From Paguma larvata (Eukaryota; Chordata; Mammalia; Carnivora; Viverridae), in NCBI GenBank assembly GCA_030068075.1, contig CM057826.1, positions 53,649,116-53,713,115 on the forward strand: DNA of 64,000 nucleotides, written 5' to 3'. The notes beneath the pieces were generated by a model, which saw only the letters and a program-made list of their open reading frames with translations, was not told the origin of the DNA and ran no database searches. Position numbers and translations under genes: made by a program. This document shows, piece by piece, positions 56,901 through 64,000 of this stretch; the first letter of the stretch is position 1; the number at the start of each line of letters is the position of its first letter.

Positions 56901-58334
56901 ATATGAAATACAATTGAAGGTCTTCAAAGGGCCACTTGACTGCTGAAGCTAAGCGCCTCTTTATCTGTATCAGGATTCAGTTTCTTTGAAGTTAATTCAG
57001 AGATTATATTTCATGCCTTTAAAAAAAAATCTTTAAATAAGAATGTGTATTATACCTTTTCCTAAAATCCTCTGGAACATTAGGTTGAAATGAAGCGGAG
57101 TGTTCCACTCGTTTCCATTCCAGTCATGGGGTAGGGGAAGAATTGCCGCTTTTGAGGTTCCTTTTTCTATTAGTTATCAACAGGATAGTGGAACTATCAA
57201 AAAACAATGCTTTTGTCTCCTTCCTTTCTTTTTTCTCCCTGTTAGCCTTCAGTTTTGCTCCCCTCAGCTGGAAAAAAATATATATATACTTTTCATCACT
57301 GCACTGCATGTAAAGTTATAAAATACACCTGATGGGCTTTGCTTTCGGTGTGTAGCTAATTGACTACAATCTCCAGGTGTTATAAATAAAGTGTCTGTGA
57401 AGCCTTATAATAAAGGTGTTTTCCCCAGCTTCAGAAGGAAGCTGGTCACAAATGAGGAGAGAGACTCGCTGCCGAAAGTAAATTTACTCAAGGTTAGTAG
57501 CGTGTTTGGCAACTTTGGTTTAGAAGGACATTGATTTTCTTGTATAAAGCATGGTGCTCCCCAAAGTAGGGGGATTGGTGTGCAGAGCAAAAATATTTGA
57601 TGAGCTAATGCACTGAGCATGGTGGTGTGAGTGTGAGCGAGTTTTGTTTGACCTCAGTCGGGGCAGGGGGAGAGGCTGGATACGCCCAAAAGAAATTGGA
57701 AGAGAAGAGCCTTGTGTGTTTCTCTCAAGAGAGCCCATAACCTGTTAAGAAACGTGTGTAAAGCTCCTGTTATCTGCGTAATAACTTCTCTGTATAAGAG
57801 CAGTCAAGTAAGATCGAAATCCAGGGGAGTTGGTTACAAGTCCTGAGGTAACTTCTTCAGGTTAGTGGTAGAATCATATATTTTGTGAAATTACCTATTT
57901 TTAAAAGTAATTGAAAACATTAAGTTGTCAACATAGGGAAAATAAATGCTTTGAATTCTTTATGCTTAATTCAAATATATTCCTATTTTCAACTAAATTG
58001 AAGACTGGGGGAATGCTGAGGCCATCATTTTTCATTGCTTGGAGCCTTTACATCTCTTCAATGTCCTTGTGCAAGATGTCATTAATCTGTGAGGTAGATA
58101 TAATTGTAATAAAGTTTGCCCCTCAAAAGAGTTTCGAATTAAGCTCATTGTGTTAAATAAAATCAAGGGCTAAGAATAAATATCCACTTTGTTCTTAAAA
58201 AACAATGATTACATATATAAAGATTATTGACTGTCAAATGTCACACCCAATAGTGTATTAATTTATCAGCTCAAGCCTTTGATGCTGATTTCTTATTTTG
58301 TCTATAAGAGCTATAAGATGTAATTTTTTTTAAC
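53961..58334. other. Repeat-poor block, candidate conserved non-coding DNA
   Basis: Almost 4.4 kb in which I recognise no SINE, LINE, LTR or long microsatellite, the longest such block here. CpG is locally raised: 14 CpG by my count in 55401-55800. That part has TAATTA-type palindromes and a C-rich run (CCCCCGCCCGCCCG, 55756-55769). A 162-codon minus-strand frame (54676-55164) shows no domain. I infer possible regulatory conservation but cannot test it. Confidence 0.45.
55685..55726. promoter_or_regulatory. Homeodomain-type palindrome cluster
   Basis: AATTAGTG (55685-55692) and CACTAATT (55698-55705) form a perfect inverted repeat with a 5 bp spacer. The 8 bp palindrome GTAATTAC follows at 55719-55726. 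TAATTA cores are typical homeodomain targets. Binding is inferred, not shown. Confidence 0.35.
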
Positions 58335-58351
58335 TACTTAGTGACTCCCTG

Positions 58352-58558
58352 GGGCACCTGGGTGGCTAGGTTGATTAAGCATTTGAATCTTGATTTCTGC
58401 TCAAGTCATGATCCCAAGGTCATGGGATCAAGGCCCATATCGGGCTCTGCACTGGTTGAGGAGCCTGTTTGGGATTTCTCTTACTCTATCTCTCTTTGCC
58501 TTTCCCCCATTTGCACACAGACAGTCTCTCAAAATTAATTATTTAATTAATTAAAAAA
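58352..58558 (+). mobile_element. Carnivore SINE, sense
   Basis: Head 'ggcacctgggtggctaggtt', middle of the 'ctctgcactggttgaggagc' type (older subfamily), CT-rich part and TTAATTAA-like tail. A perfect 14 bp duplication, tacttagtgactcc, lies at 58335-58348 and 58559-58572. Confidence 0.92.
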
Positions 58559-58572
58559 TACTTAGTGACTCC

Positions 58573-58894
58573 TGTAACAACAATCAGAGTAACTTCTTGA
58601 AATACAAAATAGTCATTTTAAAAAAAAATTTAGTTTACATCATTTTAAATACTTAAGGTAACGTATTATTGACTTACAAATCTTATTTTTTTATTTCTGT
58701 TTTTTTAATAATTGCCATATGTAAACTGAGCATTTCTGACAGCAATTAAAGGGCAATATTGACCATTTGAACAAATACTGGTATTGTCAAGTCTTAATAT
58801 GCTATAAGTTTACTTTACTACATATTAGGTCTCATTTAGAAAATTCACTTACTCAATATGTTACTAATGAAAAGGTAAGCTGATGATATTTTGG
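58573..58894. other. Unique AT-rich DNA
   Basis: No repeat or exon seen. Confidence 0.4.
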
Positions 58895-59195
58895 AAATTT
58901 ATGCCAATTTATTTATTGAGATCTTAGTATATTCTAGGTTCTGTCCTAAGTACTGAGAATGTATCAGATGGAAAAACAGATAAAGGTTACTATTTTTCCT
59001 GAGTATACATTATGGAGATGTGGATATAATGATAAACTAGGATCATGAAATGAAAAAATAACAGGTTGGAGATGGCATGGCACAGGGAGAAGTTGGAGGT
59101 AAAGTAAGAGTCTAAAGTGAGGGTGGGCCTCATTGAAAAAGTGAGATCTGGGTAAAGGACAGGAGGGGCATTGGCTAGGATGTGAAGACGGAACC
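58895..59195 (-). mobile_element. L2 LINE 3' part, antisense
   Basis: 'tttattgagatcttagtata', 'taggttctgtcctaagtact', then 'gggtgggcctcattgaaaaa' and 'gtgagatctgggtaaaggac' follow antisense L2 (TTATTGAGCACCTACTATGT ... TCTAGGTGCTGGG ... AGGCCTCTCTGAGAAGG ... GACATTTGAGCAGAGACC). It probably continues at 61075. Confidence 0.7.
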
Positions 59196-59237
59196 TTGAG
59201 CACTTTTTGTGGGAGTGATTGGTATAATCATCGCAAA

Positions 59238-59690
59238 AACAGTATAGAGGCTCCTCAAAAAGAATAGAGGTACCATATAATCTGGCAATTCTACTCTGGG
59301 TATTTATCTGTAGAAAACAAAAATACTAACTTGAAAAGTTACCTCTATCCCTGTTACTACACATGATTTACAATAGCCAAGATGTGGAAACAACCAAAGT
59401 GATGATTGATGAATGATGAATGAATAAAGAAATTGTGATCTATATATCTATATCTATATCTATATCTATATGTTTATAGGTAGATAGGTAAATAGATAAT
59501 ACAGCTATAAGAAATATTTTATGATCTCTTTTACATGTGGAATCTTTAACAACATCAAAAACTGTTACATAAAAAGAACAGGTTGGTAGTTGCTAGAGGC
59601 AGGGGAATAGATCAATGAGTGAATTATCTTTCTATGTTTTTATTTCTTTGTTTAAGTACATTAAATTATTTATAATAATTAAGAAAATAC
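59238..59690 (+). mobile_element. L1 3' end, old lineage, sense
   Basis: 'aacagtatagaggctcctca', 'accatataatctggcaattc', 'ctctgggtatttatctgtag', 'tttacaatagccaagatgtg', 'gaaacaaccaaagtgatgat' and 'ttacatgtggaatctttaac' follow the end of L1 ORF2 into the 3' UTR. An internal TATCTA microsatellite (59438-59470) has grown in what would be the 'gtatatatac' part. Frames are broken. Confidence 0.88.
59438..59475 (+). repeat. (TATATC)n microsatellite inside L1
   Basis: About five TATATC/TATCTA hexamer units lying within the L1 copy. Confidence 0.9.
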
Positions 59691-59740
59691 TTTGGGAATG
59701 GGGCACAGAACCCCAAGCAGCTTAAGTTGTTGAGGCCCAG

Positions 59741-59973
59741 GGGCGCCTGGGTGGCTCAGTCGGTTGAGCGTCCGACTTTGGCTCAGGTCATGATCTCACC
59801 ATTCCTGAGTTCAAGCCCCACATCGGGCCCTGTGCTGACAGCTCAGAGCCTGGAGCCTGTTTCAGATTCTGTGTCTCCCTCTCTGTCTGTGCGTCTCCTC
59901 CACTCATGCTCTGTCTCTCTCTCTCTCTCTCTCTCTCAAAAATAAATAAACATTAAAAAATAATTAAAAAAAA
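59741..59973 (+). mobile_element. Very young carnivore SINE, sense
   Basis: Essentially complete: GGGCGCCTGGGTGGC head, A box TGGCTCAGTCGG (59752-59763), B-box-like AGTTCAAGCC (59808-59817), GCTGACAGCTCAGAGCCTGG, a (CT)n run, AATAAATAAACATT and an A-tail. A perfect 17 bp duplication, aagttgttgaggcccag, lies at 59724-59740 and 59974-59990. Pol III promoter parts look intact. Confidence 0.97.
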
Positions 59974-59990
59974 AAGTTGTTGAGGCCCAG

Positions 59991-61074
59991 AAGCCAGGGA
60001 ATGAGATGGGCGGAAGACTCTTCAATGGCCGAACGGTTTGTGGTTGACCTCTCTTGTCCCTTAGAGTTCTGGGAACATCATTCTTTCACTCAGAAACAGT
60101 CGAGGTTTATCATGTTCCAAATGGAGATTATTTAATGGTGATCTCCCAGGACAACATTGACAGGGATGAGAAAGATAGTTATTTCATGGGCTTTAGAGCT
60201 GGAAGCGAGATTGGAAGTCACCTAATGTAACTCTTCGAAATGACACAAAGGAGATCTGAAAGGGTTAAGTGACTTGGCCAGTAAATCAGTGACAGAATAT
60301 GGCTGGGGTCTGATTCTCCCCACTTCCCCTTGCCATTTTCCCTTCCCAAGACAGTCCTCATCGTTATAAGCTCCTGTAGTCACACAGATCATAAATAGTT
60401 GAGCATTAGGGCAAATGCACAGAAGTTTTGAAGAAAACATGGCACCATAGATGTCCTGTCATCTGTGAAAGCAGGTGTGCAGCAACCCTGGTTTTAATAA
60501 ACACTGTTGAAAGTACTAGAACTTAGAATATGTTGTTTTCCCGATTTTAGATTTCCTAATCTGGTTTAGAGAGCTAAGAATTCTAAAGCTTTATTTTTAA
60601 AAATATTGTGTCTAACAATGAAAACAATTTGGGGTATATAATGACTGGGAAATATAAAAAGAAAAAGAAAAGAAAAAATTTGCCTACAACCTCATAATGA
60701 AAGGATAGCTCCTATTCATACCATGGAATATTCTCATTGTCTCTCTCTTACTAAAGCTCTATAAATTGATAGATGAATGGATGGATAGATAAGCTAAAAC
60801 CTACTGTATAGGGGTATATAAGGAGCAAGGATAATGTATGCAATGTACCTGCCCCAAGTTGACTTGGAACTCGATAAGTGGCGTGTTACAATGACAAATA
60901 GGAGAGGAGACCAGTATAACTAGCAACTTAGCCTGGATGATTCTTTATTCATCCAGGACAAGCAGAGCCTGTTTGTCAACCTAAAGAGGATGGTAATGAA
61001 GGCAGAATTGCTTGGGTGCAGACCTTTTTCATGGACACCAAAAACAAATAAGCAAGCAAGCAATACACAGGGAG
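59991..61074. other. Mixed unique DNA with one MIR
   Basis: Apart from the MIR at 60200-60330, no repeat or exon that I can name. A short GATGGATA run lies near 60773-60790. Confidence 0.4.
60200..60330 (-). mobile_element. MIR SINE, antisense
   Basis: 'agggttaagtgacttggcca' and 'gtaaatcagtgacagaatat', preceded by 'aatgacacaaaggagatctg', match antisense MIR. Confidence 0.7.
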
Positions 61075-62430
61075 GAGGCAGCAAGCCAAGCAAATAATCT
61101 GGGAGAAGAGCATTCTTGGGAGAGAAACAGCTGGAGTAAAGGCCCTAAATTGCATGTGCTTGGCATGTCAAAGGGAAAACAAAAGAAGCCAGTGTGTCCA
61201 AGCATCATGAGCAAGTAGTGTCACCACACATGGGGATGTACGCGTAATTGGGCCAGTGTATAGATACCCTTGGAAACCATTTTACTTCTAATCTGAGCGA
61301 AATGGGGTGTTTCTGACAAGATCAGACCGAAGAGTGAAATGATTTATATTTAAAAAGTAATACAGGGCAAATAGGTGACTGAGGGGAGAAATAGTTGGGG
61401 GTTAGGGGGCTGCGGAGTGTCTACACCAAAGAATATAATGATTCAGAGCAAAGTAGACCTCACAGTAGAGCTGGGAAGAAGTTGTCTATGTCTGCATATA
61501 TTTCAAGTGAGAGGCAATGAGGTGTTCTGAAGAGTTGGATGTAAGATGTGAAGGAAAAAGGCCAGGGAGGGATGGCGCGAGCATCTGAAATGCTGATCTT
61601 TGTATGTGCTGATAGGGACACCTATTAATACAGTAGGTTTGGTGTAAGTTCAGAAGTTCACCTTTTGTATGGATACGTTCGTGTCTGTGGGCAGATGAGG
61701 TTGAGATTTCAAAGAGAGGCCTGAGCTGGAGCTGGAGATCTCCGAGTTGGCATATTGATGTTTTTAAAATGAAGAAAATGGATGAGCTCACGAAGAAGGT
61801 GAGTGTAATTAGACAGTTCTGAAGACAGTCGTATAGTTAAGAGATGGGAGATTAAGAGAAATGGGAAAAGAACGGAGAGGGAAAGGGTACAGATGCCAAT
61901 GTAGGTGCATGGTGGGGGTAGTCTGGGAAGTCCTCTTCACATTGCTCTAAGTTGGTTTGTGAAACATCCAGCAAGATCACCAGTGGAAAGTGAGGTCAGA
62001 GAAGGAGATGATAAGGGTTTAAGGAGGAAAGGCAGAAAATTGGTCATAACTAAGACTGTGTGAACGAGCTGAGAAGTTTTTCCATAATTTCCCTTGGAGC
62101 AGTAAGGACTCATTTTGAGATTACTGGATACAAAGTTAAAGTGAAACCAACTAGTGACAATGTGAGCTTTTCTTGAGGCACTTGCAGCTAGCTTCATGGG
62201 TGCAGATGTAGAGTAGGTGGAATGTTGAAGTTTATCAGGATGTGATCTTGTCAAACTTTGTATCAAAGTTGGAAAAGCGCAAGGAACAGAAGGGTGTTTG
62301 GAAAGGAGAGATGATGCGTGACCAGGAAGATGGGAAATGAGGAGATCTAGTGGATGAGGGCTTAAGAAAAGTTCATAGAATGAAAGGAGTAGGCACCTCA
62401 CCCCCCACCCCACCCCACCCCCCGAGAAGG
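61075..62430 (-). mobile_element. L2 LINE with reverse-transcriptase remnant, antisense
   Basis: Reading left to right gives antisense L2: 'gggagaagagcattcttggg', 'gctggagtaaaggccctaaa', 'aagccagtgtg', 'ctgacaagatcagac', 'gctggagctggagatctccg', 'aaaatggatgagctcacgaa', 'ccagcaagatcaccagtgga'. On the minus strand the site matching the catalytic YADD box reads TATGCCAACTCG (YANS, near 61742-61753), so the active site is lost. Two broken minus-strand frames (61791-61486 and 62413-61937) are its relics. It likely joins the L2 piece at 58895-59195. Confidence 0.7.
62401..62423 (-). other. G-quadruplex motif on minus strand
   Basis: The plus strand has C6 A C4 A C4 A C6, giving four G-runs of at least four with single-T loops on the minus strand. 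This is a very favourable quadruplex pattern. It lies at the left-over 5' edge of the L2 copy. Confidence 0.85.
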
Positions 62431-62787
62431 GAGAATCAAAGAATTTTGACTACAGCTAAGATCAAATTTACATAGAACATATTGAGCCAACATTTTGTGG
62501 CTGCTTACATTGTGTGCTGAGTGGTTTCTAGCATATTTTCACTTGATCCTCACAAATTTTTGTGCAGAAGCACTTCGTGCTGTTCCTCATATAAGACTGT
62601 GAAGCAATATAGATTCAAACTCATCCAAAATAGCTATGATATTCAAAGCTTCAGTTCACATTTCGGTTCTTCATCTTTAAGTTTGTGTTACTCTCAAACC
62701 GTTTTACATAATCAAGCCTAACAGAGTGTCTCTTTATATAAAAACTTTGTGTGCCCTATGATTTCTTCTGATTTTTAATATTAATTT
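62424..62787. other. Unique DNA, nothing recognised
   Basis: No repeat or exon seen. Confidence 0.4.
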
Positions 62788-62805
62788 AAATTTGAGAGAT
62801 TACTA

Positions 62806-63028
62806 GGGCGCCTGGGTGGCTCAGTCAGTTAAACGTCCAACTTCGGCTCAGATCATGATCACACAGTTCATGAGTTCAAGCCCCTTGTCCAGCTCTGTGC
62901 TGACAGCTCAGAGCCTGGAGCCTGCTTCAATATCTGTGTCTCTGTCTGTCTCTGCCCCTGTCCTGCTCACACTCTGTCTCTCTCCCCCTCTCTTTCTCTT
63001 TCAAATATAAACATTAAACATTTAAAAT
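62806..63028 (+). mobile_element. Young carnivore SINE, sense
   Basis: Head GGGCGCCTGGGTGGCTCAGT, B-box-like GAGTTCAAGCC, GCTGACAGCTCAGAGCCTGG, CT-rich part and 'ataaacattaaac' tail. A perfect 18 bp duplication, aaatttgagagattacta, lies at 62788-62805 and 63029-63046, the longest in the window. Confidence 0.97.
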
Positions 63029-63046
63029 AAATTTGAGAGATTACTA

Positions 63047-63472
63047 TTTATGTCATTTTATCCTACACAAAGTTTGTTTTTTGTCATCGTATTTTCATAA
63101 CTGAGGAATTCATGAGGATAATGTTAATTAGGACATTAATGTTGATATGTTAAAGAAATACTATATACACTGAGGCTGATTGTGGATCTTTTATAACATC
63201 ATAGCATGAAAGCAGTAATGTCATTACACTGGAAACAAACAAAATCCATACAAACTATTTGGAAATAGTTATTTTAAGGCCTTTGGAGACAATTCAAAAC
63301 TTGTGGAACTTTAGATGATAGCGAATTTTTGTTAATCTCATTGGATGTGAAAATATATTTTGGTTTAAGTTTTAAGTCTAAAAAATAGAAAAGTAATAAA
63401 GATGAAATAATACGATGCTTGAGATTTGCTTTCATGAACTGCAGCAAGAACCAAATAAAAGGTAGGGGTATG
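63047..63472. other. Unique DNA, nothing recognised
   Basis: No repeat or exon seen. Confidence 0.4.
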
Positions 63473-63476
63473 CGCA

Positions 63477-63509
<33 letters not shown>
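63473..63509 (+). repeat. (GT)n microsatellite with GCGCAC lead
   Basis: GCGCACAC followed by about 15 GT units. Alternating purine-pyrimidine with GC steps favours Z-DNA. Confidence 0.94.
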
Positions 63510-63510
<1 letters not shown>

Positions 63511-64000
63511 GGAAGGTGGGGTGGGGTATCAGTGGCGAGTATGGATATATGAAGTAGAAGAGGAGAAAATTAGTAGTGGTTGAAGTTAGGTGATATGTTC
63601 ATAGGTATTCTAATTATTTTTAGAAATGTTTGATATTTTCATAGGCAAAAGGTATAAATAGGTCATCCTGGGGAATGTCCTAATTGTAAATACAACTTGC
63701 CATCAGAGCTGATACTAGAGGCTGGATGTGGTCAGAAAATTGTTCAAGTAAAGCTTGATACCCCCAATTGCTTAGACACCCCCAAATGACCATGAAAGGA
63801 TAGTCATTAGATATAAATATAACAATTTTGAAGGCCACAAGTTGCTGAATACAGTTGTTTTTCTTCTTTTATACTCTTTGAAATACCTGAACAACATTTC
63901 TGAGGGTCCTCAGTGTGTGATTTTTCTATCACTTTAGTGCTAAGACATTGAAATATATCAACTTTTCGGGAAGCAGAAGATAGAATATATCTCAAGATGG
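63510..64000. other. Unique DNA to window end
   Basis: No repeat family, exon or RNA gene that I can name. Confidence 0.4.

Noticed and set aside
59741..59830. tRNA-like head with A and B boxes
   Set aside because: It is the 5' part of a SINE: no cloverleaf or acceptor stem that would make a functional tRNA gene.
61937..62413. 158-codon minus-strand open frame
   Set aside because: Falls inside the antisense L2 element and is best read as an L2 relic, not a host gene.

Overview
The window looks like 64 kb of non-coding DNA from a carnivoran mammal, most probably a cat-family (felid or other feliform) genome. The clue is the dominant repeat. About 20 copies of a tRNA-derived SINE carry a head read as GCGCCTGGGTGGCTCAGT, a middle read as GCTGACAGCTCAGAGCCTGG, a CT-rich stretch and an A-rich AATAAA-bearing tail. 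This is the feliform type of the carnivore CAN-SINE (SINEC_Fc-like). I found no protein-coding exon, rRNA or functional tRNA that I can support. The open frames present are short, overlap repeats or low-complexity DNA, or are as expected by chance in AT-rich sequence.

Layout. 1-10 kb: AT-rich unique DNA with three antisense SINEs and old L2 remnants. 10-14 kb: L2 fragments, a 5'-truncated SINE and a long old repeat that I believe is L1M-related. 14.29-14.87 kb: a ~590 bp polypyrimidine tract containing 26 perfect TTC units. 15.7-18.6 kb: a stack of insertions made of two SINEs, an L1 3' end inside one of them, and an antisense L1 fragment that keeps its 5' UTR and part of ORF1. 19-41 kb: mostly unique DNA with scattered SINEs, MIRs, an MER5A-like DNA transposon split by a SINE, an LTR-like fragment near 30.7 kb and several microsatellites. 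41.6-46.5 kb: a MIR, a retroviral-type solo LTR, a MIR, and a MER21-like (ERVL class) LTR. 48-53 kb: an L2 3' end, MIRs and four SINEs, one dimeric and two back to back. 53.96-58.33 kb: the longest stretch in which I saw no repeat, with locally raised CpG and homeodomain-type TAATTA palindromes; this is the best candidate for conserved regulatory sequence. 58.35-63.05 kb: three sense SINEs (two nearly pristine with 17-18 bp perfect target-site duplications), an L1 3' end, and an antisense L2 that seems split by ~1.9 kb of other DNA.

No genes work together here. What can be read is the history of insertions: MIR and L2 first, then L1M-type, MER5A and LTR elements, then carnivore L1 and SINE copies, with a few late SINEs. 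I see no evidence of an undescribed enzymatic or defence system. The most checkable items are the nested insertion at 15.9-16.6 kb, the TTC tract, the repeat-poor block at 54-58 kb and the young SINEs. All repeat family names come from memory of their consensus sequences, not from a database search. Boundaries are exact only where a target-site duplication is given.
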